Positions 21,297 to 30,032 of a stretch of DNA of 64,000 nt are shown here, piece after piece. The notes beneath the pieces are model-generated. The model was not told where the DNA came from, did not search any database, and saw nothing but the letters and a program-made list of their open reading frames with translations. Origin of the DNA: DATBLE01 sp963764565. GTDB taxonomy: Bacteria; Actinomycetota; Thermoleophilia; Gaiellales; Gaiellaceae. The position numbers and the translations under genes were made by a program. The first letter of the stretch is position 1; every line of letters starts with the position of its first letter. Location: positions 244,621-308,620 of the forward strand of contig CAVXTD010000002.1 of NCBI GenBank assembly GCA_963764565.1, read 5' to 3'.

Positions 21297-21650
21297 TCAG
21301 GAGGGGATCGGAGGCAGTACGGGGCCGCACTTCTTCAGCGCCAGCCTCAGCTTCGCAATGTCGCCGGCCGCACCCTTGGCGACTACGAGCACCGGTCCGC
21401 CGCAGGGGCCGTGCGGTGGAATCCGCGTCAGGAACGAGCCCGCCGCGCTCGTGCGGACGCGCCGAAGGCGACGGAAGTCAGGGCCGGTGAACGAGACGCT
21501 GACGACCTCCCTCGCCCGAAAGTTGCGTCCCTGTAGCGCGAGCGGCCCCGAGAGACGCAAGGCCGGCTTCTTGGCTGCCGCACCTGAGATCGCGGGTGCC
21601 GTAACGACCGCCACCACCGCCAGCGCGAGCACGGTGAGCCTTGTGCGCAT
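21297..21650 (-). CDS. Small secreted protein, paralogue of 22350-22679
   Basis: A 117-residue protein with a clear N-terminal signal peptide (LTVLALAVVAVVTAPAISGAAA) and a mature domain of about 90 residues rich in beta-strand pattern. It has a Gly-Arg-x-Phe-Arg-Ala-Arg core (LQGRNFRAREVVSVSF) and two cysteines (GPCGG, KKC). It aligns by eye along its length with the protein encoded 0.7 kb away on the other strand, including both cysteines. An Ig-like fold is possible. The function is not recognised. Confidence 0.7.
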   Translation of the reverse strand: MRTRLTVLALAVVAVVTAPAISGAAAKKPALRLSGPLALQGRNFRAREVVSVSFTGPDFRRLRRVRTSAAGSFLTRIPPHGPCGGPVLVVAKGAAGDIAKLRLALKKCGPVLPPIPS

Positions 21651-21733
21651 CCCCCTCAGGATGCCAGATGCGGGCTGCCCGCGGGGCGTTCCCCTCGCAT
21701 CATGCGTACGTGCGTGTGAGGATCAGGGCGCCG

Positions 21734-22276
21734 ATGCAGCGTTGCGGCTGGGCAGTCGAGAACGACCCCCTGTACGTCGCCTATCACGACGAGGAGTGGG
21801 GCGTTCCCTCACACGACGAACGGCACCTGTTCGAGCTGCTCGTCCTCGAGGGCGCGCAGGCGGGGCTCTCCTGGTCGACGATCCTGCACAAGCGGGAGGG
21901 TTACCGGCGTGCTTTCGCCGGCTTCGACGTGGAGCGCGTCGCTCGGTTCGGCCCGGACGACGTCGAGCGCCTGCTCGGCAACGCTGGGATCGTCCGCAAC
22001 CGGCTGAAGATCGAGGCCGCCGTGGCCAACGCGCGGGCGACGATCGAGGCCGGAGGGCTGGACGATCTCCTCTGGGCCTTCGTCGGCGGCGAGCCGGTCG
22101 TCAACCGGTGGCGAACCCTGGCCGAGATCCCGGCCGAGACGGTCGAGTCACGGACGATGTCGAAGGAGCTGAAGCGGCGAGGCTTCAGGTTCGTCGGCCC
22201 GACGATCTGCTACTCGCTGATGCAGGCGTGTGGCCTGGTCAACGACCACGTCACGGGATGCTTCAGGCATCGCTGA
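21734..22276 (+). CDS. tag: DNA-3-methyladenine glycosylase I
   Basis: Base-excision repair glycosylase that removes 3-methyladenine, 180 residues. MQRCGWAVENDPLYVAYHDEEWG is the family start (ATG 21734). The zinc-snap residues are visible as Cys4 and the early His in YHDEEWG together with the C-terminal His and Cys of NDHVTGC. GLSWSTILHKREGYRRAF is the conserved substrate-pocket region. The frame is open 31 codons further upstream, but that part is not homologous. Confidence 0.93.
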   Translation: MQRCGWAVENDPLYVAYHDEEWGVPSHDERHLFELLVLEGAQAGLSWSTILHKREGYRRAFAGFDVERVARFGPDDVERLLGNAGIVRNRLKIEAAVANARATIEAGGLDDLLWAFVGGEPVVNRWRTLAEIPAETVESRTMSKELKRRGFRFVGPTICYSLMQACGLVNDHVTGCFRHR

Positions 22277-22349
22277 GCTCGTCGGCTGAAGCCGGGGCTC
22301 GGCGACGCGACGGGTGCGCGAACCGCCCGCTGTTACAGTTGATCGCGAC

Positions 22350-22679
22350 GTGCGCAGGGGTTTCGCAGTCGCTCTTCTGGCGCTTGCGGGAGTGGGCTCC
22401 GTTCATGCGCTGCCCGCGCCGCCGAGCCTGAAGCTCGTGACCAAACAGCCGCTGGTCGTCCGTGGTGTGCACTTCAGGGCGTTCGAGCGGATCACGGTGA
22501 CCGTCGTCGGCGTTCCCCGCCAGGTCAAGCGCGTGACGGGAAGCCGTACCGGCTCGTTCCGGGTGACTTTCGACCGGGCGATCGTCAGCCACTGCGGCGG
22601 CTTCGGCATCCGCGCCGCCGGCGCGAAGGGGAGCACCGCCGTGCTCAAGGTCCCGCTGTTCGCCTGCACCGCCGAGTAG
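22350..22679 (+). CDS. Small secreted protein, paralogue of 21297-21650
   Basis: About 109 residues from the GTG at 22350, beginning with a signal peptide (RRGFAVALLALAGVGSVHA). The mature part (LVVRGVHFRAFERITVTVVG, then TGSFRVTFD and a two-cysteine frame SHCGGFG and FACTAE) matches the protein at 21297-21650 in order and spacing. The upstream ATG at 22314 would place the hydrophobic segment too far in. The function is unknown. Both genes flank tag and sit between the two Asp-box genes. Confidence 0.65.
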   Translation: MRRGFAVALLALAGVGSVHALPAPPSLKLVTKQPLVVRGVHFRAFERITVTVVGVPRQVKRVTGSRTGSFRVTFDRAIVSHCGGFGIRAAGAKGSTAVLKVPLFACTAE

Positions 22680-22789
22680 CGGGCATCGTCGACAGACGCA
22701 CACGGAACTGCTGTAGACACTCCACGTCGTCGTGGCGCAGGGCTGTTCGGCCGGCCCAGCCGCAGTCCAAAGAGAGACAGGGGGAGGAC

Positions 22790-24794
22790 ATGAAACGAAC
22801 GAGGCTCTTTGCAGTCTTGCTGGCCCTTTCCGCGCTCGTGGCCGTGCTGCTCGTCACCGGCGGCGGCCCCGCGGTCGGCGGAAGAAGCGACAAGATTCTG
22901 AGGGGTGCGGCTACGGGAACGATCAAGCCGGCGAAGATCACCACCACCAAGAACGGCAAGACCGTGACGCGGGCGCTGCCGTTCTTCTCCGACTCGATCG
23001 TGATCGCCGCGCAGGAGGCGCTGGGCGTCGTGAACGGGGACGAGCGCCTCGAGGCCGCGGACGCGACGCCGGACCTGTCGGCGTCGTTACTCGGACATCA
23101 GCGGGAACGACGAGACGCTCGGCTGCGCCAAGCGCGGTCACAGGAAGGGCGTCCGGGTGAACCAGGACTGCTCCTTCCGGCGGCAGGCCGAGGAGGAGAT
23201 CACCTACAACCCGGCCCACCCGAGGAACCTGATCGCCGGCCAGAACGACAGCCGCGTCGGCTACAACCAGTGCGGGATCGACTGGTCGACCGACGCAGGC
23301 AAGAGCTGGGGCGACCTGCTCCCGCCGTTCCGGCAGCACGAGAACGCCCCGGACTTCGACGGGCCGAGCGCGGCGAACCCCAACAACAACACCATCCAGG
23401 GTGACCCGGGCACCTACCACACCTACGACGCCGGCAGCGATCCGGCGGTCGCGGTCGACTCGCAGGGCCGTGCGTACTTCAGCTGCGTCGTGTTCGACGT
23501 CTTCACGAACGCGAACGGCCTCTACGTGACGCAGTCGCCCGCAGGCGCAAACGGCGCGTTCTACTTCAACATCCCGAGCTCGATCACGGGCAACCCGACC
23601 AAGCGGTTCCTCGTCGTCGAGGACAACCCGAACGGCCCGTACGCGATCAGCGACAAGAACTTCATCGCCGCCGACCGGCTGCCGCGGACGGCAGGCCATC
23701 CGACCGGCGACAACGTCTACGTCACCTGGACGGAGTTCCTCTACGACGCGGGCGGCAACTACAGGAAGTCGCCGATCTACGGCTCGATGTCGACCGACGG
23801 AGCCCTGACCTGGTCGACGCCGCAGGAGATCAGCGGCGACGCGCCGGGCCTCTGCTTCTTCGGCGACGCCTTCGACCCGTCGCTGAGCCCGAGCGCATGC
23901 GACTTCGACCAGGGCTCGGATCCGGTCGTGCTTCCGAGCGGCGACCTCGTCGTCACCTTCAACAACGGCAACACGCCGGCGGGAAGCGTGGACGGCCAGC
24001 AGCTCGCAATCGTGTGCCATCCGTCGGGCGACTCGTCGGCGGGGACGGCGAGCCTCGGCTGCGGGACGCCGACGAAGGTCGGCGACGACATCCTGGTCGG
24101 CTCCCCGCAGTGCGACTTCGGCCGAGGCCCCGAGCAGTGCATCCCGGGCGTATGGATCCGCACGAACGACTTCCCGCGGATCCTGACCGAGAACACGCAG
24201 GGCCCGAACATCTACGTCGTCTGGCAGGACTACCGAAACGGTGAGATCGACATCCAGATGTCGCGCTCGACCGACGGCGGGCTGACGTGGACGGAGCTGG
24301 GAACGGTCAACCCGGACACCGGGCTCGACCACTACATGCCGGCCGTCGACCAGTCGCCGATCGAGGAACGACCGGATCGGCGTCAGCTACTACCGCACCG
24401 AGCGGGTCGCGGGCGAGAACGACGGAACCGCGAACTGCCTCTATCCGGACTGCACCGGCGCTCCGTTCACGCCGGGCGTGCAGCCGGGTGTCGGCGAGCT
24501 GGACTCCGACTACGTGCTCGCCGGCGGTAAGGGGAACGGGCGTGCCGTACGACTTCAAGGTCGTCTCGCCGGTGTTCCCGCCGCCGAACGGCGATCCAGT
24601 CCGGCTTCAACGGCGACTACAGCGGCCTCACGATCAACAGGGGTACGGAGGCGCATCCGATCTGGTCGGATACGAGGAACCTCAACCCGTTCGCGCTGAA
24701 CGGCGTCGTCAACGACGAGGACGTCTTCACCGACAAGGTCAATCTGCCGGACGGCAAGGGCAAGAGCGGCCCCGGCAAGATCGGCAAGGACTAG
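22790..24794 (+). CDS. Secreted Asp-box (BNR) protein (several frameshifts)
   Basis: Predicted exported protein of about 665 residues. ATG 22790 is preceded by GGGGGAGGAC and followed by a signal peptide (LFAVLLALSALVAVLLVTGG). Asp-box strands such as STDAGKSWGDL, STDGALTWSTP and STDGGLTWTEL suggest a sialidase-like propeller. The frame breaks near 23090, 24360, 24535 and 24595. The pieces read in order and end FTDKVNLPDGKGKSGPGKIG before the stop at 24792-24794. It has many cysteines, as expected outside the cell. No catalytic residues were identified, so binding or structural roles are equally possible. Confidence 0.78.
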
Positions 24795-25771
24795 CAGCTC
24801 GAAGCACAGGCCGAGTCGAGAGGAGGGCCGCCCAGGGCGGCCCTCCTCTCTAGTAGGCGACGGCGCCGCGGCCGCGTTTCGGCCGCGTGGCGCTGCTCGT
24901 CGGCGCGGTACGACGAACGCACGAGCGGGCCGGCGAACACCGAGCCGAAGCCGAGCGCCTCGCCCTGCTCGCGGAACCAGCGGAACTCGTCCGGGTGCAC
25001 CCAGCGGTCGATCGGGGCGTGCTCCGCCGACGGCTGGAGGTACTGACCGATCGTGACGACGTCGACGCCGTGACCGCGTAGGTCGCGCAGCGTCTCGACG
25101 ACCTCGTCGTTCGTCTCGCCGAGGCCGGCGATGATCCCGCTCTTCGTCAGCACGGGGTAGTCGGCGAGCTCCTTGGCCCGCCGCAGCAGCCAGAGCGCCG
25201 TGTCGTACGACGCCTTCGCCCCGCGCATGCGCGGGTGCAGCCGGCGGACGGTCTCGATGTTGTGGCTGAAGACGTCCGGCCGCGCGTCGAGAACGGTGCG
25301 GAGCGAACCCTCCTCGACGCCGAGGAAGTCGGGCGTCAGCACCTCGACGGACGCATCCGGGAGCTTTCGCTTCAGCGCGCGCACCGTCGCCGCGAAGTGT
25401 CCTGCTCCGCGGTCCGGAAGATCGTCACGGTCGACCGAGGTGACGACGACGTGCTTCAGCTCCATCTGCGCCGCCGTCTGGGCGAGACGGAGCGGCTCGA
25501 GCGGGTCGGGCGGCCCGTCCGGCTTACCGGAGTGCACGTAGCAGTAGCGGCAGGCGCGCGTGCAGGTGTCGCCGAGGATCTGGAAGGTGGCCGTCCCGCG
25601 TCCCCAGCATTCGCCGATGTTCGGGCAGCGAGCCTCCTCGCAGATCGTGTTCAGGCTCGCGCCGTGGATCAGCTTGCGCACGTCGAAGTAGCGCGAGTCG
25701 GCGCTCGGCGCGCGCACCTTCATCCAGTCCGGCCGGCGCGGCCTTTCGGCGACGGGGAGCGAGGGCTGCAT
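24791..25771 (-). CDS. lipA: Lipoyl synthase
   Basis: Radical SAM enzyme that inserts two sulfurs into protein-bound octanoate to make lipoate. Two Fe-S sites are visible: the auxiliary cluster (CEEARCPNIGEC) and the SAM cluster CTRACRYC. RSSYRADE near the C-terminus is typical. As read, the frame runs through the downstream terminator to 24791 with an implausible Arg-rich tail. A single indel at a GCGGCC-rich spot near 24880 would give the more natural ending GRGAVAY and a stop at 24850-24852. It lies next to lipB and the lipoylated E2 gene. Confidence 0.93.
   Translation of the reverse strand: MQPSLPVAERPRRPDWMKVRAPSADSRYFDVRKLIHGASLNTICEEARCPNIGECWGRGTATFQILGDTCTRACRYCYVHSGKPDGPPDPLEPLRLAQTAAQMELKHVVVTSVDRDDLPDRGAGHFAATVRALKRKLPDASVEVLTPDFLGVEEGSLRTVLDARPDVFSHNIETVRRLHPRMRGAKASYDTALWLLRRAKELADYPVLTKSGIIAGLGETNDEVVETLRDLRGHGVDVVTIGQYLQPSAEHAPIDRWVHPDEFRWFREQGEALGFGSVFAGPLVRSSYRADEQRHAAETRPRRRRLLERRAALGGPPLDSACASSC
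24818..24850. terminator. Bidirectional intrinsic terminator
   Basis: A perfect palindrome with 16-base arms (GAGAGGAGGGCCGCCC) around one central base lies between the convergent Asp-box gene and lipA. Confidence 0.85.
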
Positions 25772-25781
25772 CGGGCCGAGT

Positions 25782-26393
25782 TTAGAGGTCGGCGGCGTCT
25801 TTCCCGCCGAACAGCGAGCTCTCGAGCACCCAGAAGGCGGCGTAGACGAGGTAGAGGATGAGGCTCGCCGCCGGGCTGGCGAAGGCGACGAGCGTCGCGC
25901 CGAGGTAGATCCACGGGCCGGGGATGTACGTGCGCGTGATGCCCCGGACGACGCGCGGGTCGGCGTCGTGCCGCAGAAGCCGCCGCCCGGCGGCGGCGTA
26001 GAACCAGATCACGTTGAACGCGACCGCCATCGCCGTCATCGTGAAGCCGTAGGCGAGCGCCGCCGTCCTTGCTCCGTCGCCGTGGACGTGCTCGGCGGCC
26101 AGCCGGGTCGGGAACGGCAGGAACGCGACGCACATCAGGAAGAGCACGGTGAGGAGCAGGAACCGGCGGTCGGCGCGGCCGATCTGGGCCATCAGGCCGT
26201 GGTGGTTGACCCAGATGATCCCGATCGTCACGAAGCTGACGGCGTAGGCGACGTACGACGGCCAGGCGTGCGAGAGCTCCGCGCCGAGATCGACTCCTTC
26301 GCCGCCGACCCGACCGTCGACGGTCAGGATCAGGAGCGTCGCCGCGATCGCGAAGACGCCGTCCGCGAAGGTCTCCAGGCGCGCCGTGTTCAT
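25782..26393 (-). CDS. TMEM175-family (DUF1211) potassium channel homologue
   Basis: Small integral membrane protein of 203 residues with about six helices. It opens with MNTARLETFADGVFAIAATL, which matches the RxxxFxDGxxAI filter-helix signature of bacterial TMEM175 channels (here F-A-D rather than F-S-D). I start at ATG 26393. The same frame continues upstream without a stop into the C-terminal half of LipB, so the DNA as given encodes an apparent LipB-TMEM175 fusion. I attribute this more to an indel than to a true fusion. Confidence 0.82.
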   Translation of the reverse strand: MNTARLETFADGVFAIAATLLILTVDGRVGGEGVDLGAELSHAWPSYVAYAVSFVTIGIIWVNHHGLMAQIGRADRRFLLLTVLFLMCVAFLPFPTRLAAEHVHGDGARTAALAYGFTMTAMAVAFNVIWFYAAAGRRLLRHDADPRVVRGITRTYIPGPWIYLGATLVAFASPAASLILYLVYAAFWVLESSLFGGKDAADL

Positions 26394-27075
26394 CGAGCGA
26401 CTGTCTCGGCCGGGCACGACCTGCTCGTCGAGCTCGAGGTCGAAGACCTCGGCAATCGCCGCCGCCGCCGCGGGTCGCACCTCGTCCACGGTCAGCGGCC
26501 GGCCGAGCTCGCGGGCCATCGTCGTGAACGCAGCGTCCTCGAGGCCGCAGGCGGTGATCCACTCGGTGAACGGCGCCGGGTCGAGGTCGACGTTGAGCGC
26601 GTAGCCGTGCGTCGTCACCCAGCGGGAGATGTGTACGCCGATCGAGGCGATCTTCCGCGGCGGGGGGCTCGAGCCAGACGCCTGTGAGCCCGTCGATCCT
26701 TTGCCCTTCTAGTCCAAACGCTGCAAGCGTTTGGACCAGTGCCTCCTCGAGGTCGCGGCAGTACTTGCGGACGTCGCGCCCGTGCCGGTTGAGGTCGAGG
26801 ATCGGGTAGCAGACGAGCTGCCCGGGCCCGTGGAACGTGGACTTGCCGCCCCGGTCGGTCTCGACGATCTCGACGCTCTGCGTCGTCGGGGACGTGCAAC
26901 TCGTCGCTCGTCCGAGCCCGGCGGCCGAGCGTGATCACGGGCGGGTGCTCGAGAAAGACGACCGTGTCCGGCCGCGACCCTTCCAAGACGCCCGCGGCGA
27001 GTCGCGCGCTGCAACTCCCAAGCCTCCAGGTACGGAGTCTCTCCGAGGTTCAGCGATGTGGCCCGCGGTGCTCAC
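26394..27075 (-). CDS. lipB: Octanoyltransferase LipB (frameshifted)
   Basis: Transfers octanoyl groups from acyl carrier protein to lipoyl domains, the step before LipA. The pieces read in order are LGETPYLEAWELQRATRRG, then TVVFLEHPPVITLGRRA, then GQLVCYPILDL, then VQTLAAFGLEGQRIDGLTGVW, then the C-terminal part (HGYALNVDLDPAPFTEWITA with the catalytic Cys of CGLED), spread over three frames with breaks near 27050, 27000, 26890 and 26640. GTG 27075 is the likely start. No stop separates it from the channel gene. A perfect 11-bp-arm palindrome lies inside at 26712-26736. Confidence 0.85.
26712..26736. repeat. Perfect 11-bp-arm palindrome inside lipB
   Basis: GTCCAAACGCT, a three-base spacer (GCA) and the exact reverse complement. 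It is in frame and encodes VQTLAAFG, so the local protein sequence still looks like LipB. Confidence 0.75.
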
Positions 27076-27106
27076 GAATCCGACTCTATCCGCATGAGCG
27101 CACGGT

Positions 27107-27131
27107 CTTAACAGTGCCTGGCACTGTTAAG
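27107..27131. repeat. GTGCCTGGCAC-core palindrome, perfect 12-bp arms
   Basis: CTTAACAGTGCC and its exact reverse complement around a single T, at the 3' end of the YCII gene and upstream of lipB. It shares its core with the copies in nuoG, in the amidohydrolase gene and in the uraH-deaminase spacer. It could double as a weak terminator. Confidence 0.8.
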
Positions 27132-27426
27132 AGCGGCCGTCGAGCAGGATCGTCCAGCGCTCGACGCTCACGGTCGTGAGCATGCCGTTCGGCGTCCAGT
27201 TGTCCTCGGCGAGCCGGTCGTGGATCGCCGCTTCGGACGGTGCGTCGACGATCAGCAGCACCTCGCGGTCGCCCTCGAGCGGCCCTCCGAGCACGACGAA
27301 CCCTTCGTCGACGAGCGCGTCCATGAAGCGCGGCGTGCTCCTCCCAGCCGTCCTGCTCGCGGAGGCTCACGCGACCAGTCCCACGGCCCGTCCGCGCGCG
27401 CGGCGAACGGCCCAGAGCGTGCTCAT
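27127..27426 (-). CDS. YCII-family protein (frameshifted)
   Basis: Small cytoplasmic ferredoxin-like-fold protein of about 99 residues. It reads MSTLWAVRRARGRA (ATG 27426), then REQDGWEEHAAFMDALVDEG, then FVVLGGPLEGDREVLLIVDA, then AEDNWTPNGMLTTVSVERWT across two frame breaks near 27385 and 27325. GG(P/A)LEG followed by a D-P/W core is typical of YCII-related proteins. These may be enzymes acting on reactive small molecules, but the function here is unknown. It lies downstream of a fragment of a VOC-family gene. Confidence 0.7.
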
Positions 27427-27427
27427 G

Positions 27428-27585
27428 CCCTTGGCTGAACAGCCAACGGTGCCCCTCCGGGTCCTCCGCCGTGTAGATCCGGAAGCCCACGCCCGGCTCC
27501 TCGGGTGCAAGGAGGATCCTGGCCCCGGCGCGACAGCGAGCGTGATGGTCCACGTCGTCCACTCGATGAACACTCCATCGATCAC
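27428..27585 (-). pseudogene. C-terminal fragment of a VOC/glyoxalase-fold protein
   Basis: About 50 residues read VDDVDHHARCRAGARILLAP and GFRIYTAEDPEGHRWLFSQ, the typical last beta-alpha-beta unit of PhnB-like vicinal-oxygen-chelate proteins. The N-terminal half is missing because the E2 gene ends at 27590. One frame break lies near 27562. It is either a remnant left by a deletion or part of a gene damaged in assembly. Confidence 0.5.
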
Positions 27586-27589
27586 CGGT

Positions 27590-29038
27590 CTAGTAGCGGT
27601 CCTCGCCCCAGGTCTGGAGCTTCTCGCGCAGGTCGTGCAGGAAGCGGCCCGCGAGCGCGCCGTCGACGAGGCGATGGTCGTACGTGAGAGTGAGGTTCAT
27701 GATCGGCCGGATCGCGATCACGTCGGCGCCGAGCTCGTCCTGAATCACCCACGGACGCTTGACGACCGCGTAGGTGCCGAGGATCGCCGCCTGCGGCTGG
27801 CTGATCACCGGCGTCCCGTGGAAGGTGCCGTAGCCGCCGGGGTTGGTGATCGTGAAGGTGCCGCCCTGGACATCGTCGGGCATCAGCTTCTTGTCGCGGG
27901 CGCGGGCGGCGAGATCGGCGATCCCGCGCGCCAGCCCGAGCAGGTTCATCCCCTCTGCGTTCTTGAGCACGGGCACGATCAGGCCCTTGCCCTCGGCGAG
28001 CTCCACCGCGATCCCGAGGTTGACGTAGTTCTTCGTGACGATCTGGTCGCCGCGAAGCTCGCCGTTCACCCATGGATAGTCGCGCAGCGTCGCCACGGCC
28101 CCGCGGGCGACGAACGCAAGGTACGTCGGATTGACCCCGTAGCTCTTCTGGTACTCGCCCTTCAGCCGCTCGCGGATCGAGACCACCTGGGACATGTCGA
28201 CCTCGATCGCGCTCGTCACGTGCGCGGAGGTGTCGAGCGAGCGGCGCATGTGCTCGGCAATGCCCTTGCGCATGGCGCCCATCGGCTCCAGCGTCTCCCC
28301 AGCCACTGGGCTGCGGGCCTGCGGCACAGCGGGCGCTGGGGCGCTGCAGGCGCCGCCGGCGGCGCGGATTCCGGCGTCGTGATCGCCGCCACGGTCGCAA
28401 CCTCCGGCGCAGCGAATCGGCTCTGCGGGGTGCTGCGCCGCCTCACTAGGCTTCATCGGGGCGCCGGCCTCGACGAAGCCAAGGATGTCCTTCTTCGTCA
28501 CCCGCCCGCCTCGGCCGGTGCCGGCGATGCTGCCGACGTCGACCCCGTGCTCGGCGGCGATCCGTGCGACGACCGGGGAGACGAAGGTCTTCCCGTTCTC
28601 GCTGCCGTCGGCGCCAGGCGCGGGCGACGGGTGCAGCGGCAGGTGCGACAGGCGCAGGCGCCGCGGCGAGGCTCGAGACGGGGGTTCGACGAGCGCCGGT
28701 GTCTCGAGACCGGACGGGGTATCGGCTTCGGCCGCCGCGGGCGCTGCGGGCGGCTCGACGGATTCAGGCTCACTGGCCACGATTGCTCCTTCAGGAGCGA
28801 TCGTGGCCAGCTTCGTGCCGACGTCGACGGTCTCGCCCTCCTGGACGAGGATCTGCTGGACGACCCCGCTACCGGGGCTCGGCACTTCGGTGTCGACCTT
28901 GTCGGTCGAGATCTCGAGCAGCGCCTCGTCGGCCTGAATCGGATCGCCCTCGTTCTTCAGCCACTTGACGATCGTCCCCTCCGAGACGGAGACGCCCATC
29001 TGCGGCATGACGACCTCTATGACGGTGTTGGTGGCCAC
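27590..29038 (-). CDS. 2-oxoacid dehydrogenase dihydrolipoamide acyltransferase (E2)
   Basis: Core of a pyruvate or branched-chain 2-oxoacid dehydrogenase complex, about 482 residues from GTG 29038. In order it has an N-terminal lipoyl domain with the lipoylated lysine in EISTDKVDTEVPSP (near residue 45), an Ala/Pro linker, a peripheral-subunit-binding domain (FVSPVVARIAAEHGVDVGSI), a second linker, and the catalytic acyltransferase domain ending in TYDHRLVDGALAGRF with the active-site His. The first linker begins with a near-perfect palindrome (28773-28810). Gene order with E1-beta and E1-alpha, and the small E1, favour a branched-chain or acetoin type rather than the large homodimeric E1 pyruvate type. 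Confidence 0.92.
   Translation of the reverse strand: MATNTVIEVVMPQMGVSVSEGTIVKWLKNEGDPIQADEALLEISTDKVDTEVPSPGSGVVQQILVQEGETVDVGTKLATIAPEGAIVASEPESVEPPAAPAAAEADTPSGLETPALVEPPSRASPRRLRLSHLPLHPSPAPGADGSENGKTFVSPVVARIAAEHGVDVGSIAGTGRGGRVTKKDILGFVEAGAPMKPSEAAQHPAEPIRCAGGCDRGGDHDAGIRAAGGACSAPAPAVPQARSPVAGETLEPMGAMRKGIAEHMRRSLDTSAHVTSAIEVDMSQVVSIRERLKGEYQKSYGVNPTYLAFVARGAVATLRDYPWVNGELRGDQIVTKNYVNLGIAVELAEGKGLIVPVLKNAEGMNLLGLARGIADLAARARDKKLMPDDVQGGTFTITNPGGYGTFHGTPVISQPQAAILGTYAVVKRPWVIQDELGADVIAIRPIMNLTLTYDHRLVDGALAGRFLHDLREKLQTWGEDRY
28773..28810. repeat. 18-bp-arm palindrome in the E2 linker
   Basis: CTGGCCACGATTGCTCCT is followed after two bases by its reverse complement with a single mismatch. 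It begins at the last codons of the lipoyl domain (KLATIAPEG) and returns into the linker, as if the end of the domain had been copied back in reverse. Confidence 0.75.
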
Positions 29039-29043
29039 GGCTT

Positions 29044-30019
29044 CTAGTAGGCGGCGAGCTCGCGGAGGCCGGCTGCGACCGTTTCGACCTGGGGAATGTA
29101 GGCCTTCTCGAGCGGCGGCGAGAACGGCACGGGTGCGTCGGGGGCGGTGATCCGCCGGAGGGGCGCGTCCAGCGACTCGAACGCCTCCTCGGCGATCGTG
29201 GCCGCGATCTCGGCGCCGAAGCCGCCGCTGCGGGTGTCTTCGTGGAGGACCAGCACCTTCGAGGTCTTCCTGACGCTCTCCAGGACCGCCTGCTTGTCCC
29301 AGGGCATCACGGTGCGGAGGTCGACGACCTCGACCGACACGTCCTCCTTCGCCAGCTCCTCGGCCGCCTCGTCGGCGGTGTGCACCATCGCGCCCCAGGT
29401 GATCACGCTGATGTCCTCGCCCTCGCGATGAACGCGCGCCTGCCCGAGCGGGATCGTGTACCGCTCCTCGGGCACGTCGGCCTTCAGCCGGCGGTAGAGG
29501 TGCTTGTGCTCGAAGTAGAGCACGGGGTTGGCGTCCTCGATCGCGCTCGCGAGCAGGCCCTTGGCATCCTCCGGAGTCGCCGGGCAGACGCATTTCAGCC
29601 CCGGGATGTGCGCGAAGGAGCTCTCGGGGTTCTGCGAGTGGAACGGGCCACCCGAGAAACCCCCGCCGGAGGGAAGGCGAACGACGATCGGCACCGGAGT
29701 GCCGGCGCGGTAGAACTGCTTGGCGGCGACGGTGACCAGGTGGTCCCACGCGCACGAGACGAAGTCGGCGAACTGCATCTCGGCGACGGGACGGAGCCCC
29801 ATCAGCGCGGCGCCCGTGCAGCTGCCGACGATCGCCGTCTCGGAGAGAGGCGCGTCGATCACCCGCCAGGGGCCGAACTCCTCCTGAAAGCCCTGCGTCA
29901 CCTTGAACGCCCCGCCGTAGACGCCCGACGTCCTCGCCGATCACGTAGACGCGCTTGTCGCGTCGCATCTCTTGCCGGAGCCCGTCCGAGATCGCCTGGA
30001 GGTAGGTGCGCTCGGCCAC
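29044..30019 (-). CDS. 2-oxoacid dehydrogenase E1 beta subunit (one frameshift)
   Basis: Transketolase-like beta subunit that pairs with E1-alpha for thiamine-diphosphate-dependent decarboxylation, about 325 residues. GTG 30019 opens AERTYLQAISDGLRQEMRRD, then RVYVIGEDVG. One extra G near 29932 (GGGCGTCTAC in place of GGCGTCTAC) shifts to the frame reading VTQGFQEEFGPWRVIDAPLS, then ETAIVGSCTGAALMGLRPVA. The C-terminal DAPVPFSPPLEKAYIP is conserved. The GTG of E2 begins just after the stop. Confidence 0.92.
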
Positions 30020-30032
30020 TAGCGAATCTCCG

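Noticed and set aside
27176..29047. 623-codon plus-strand open frame opposite the E2 gene
   Set aside because: Antisense shadow; the E2 domains on the minus strand explain the region.
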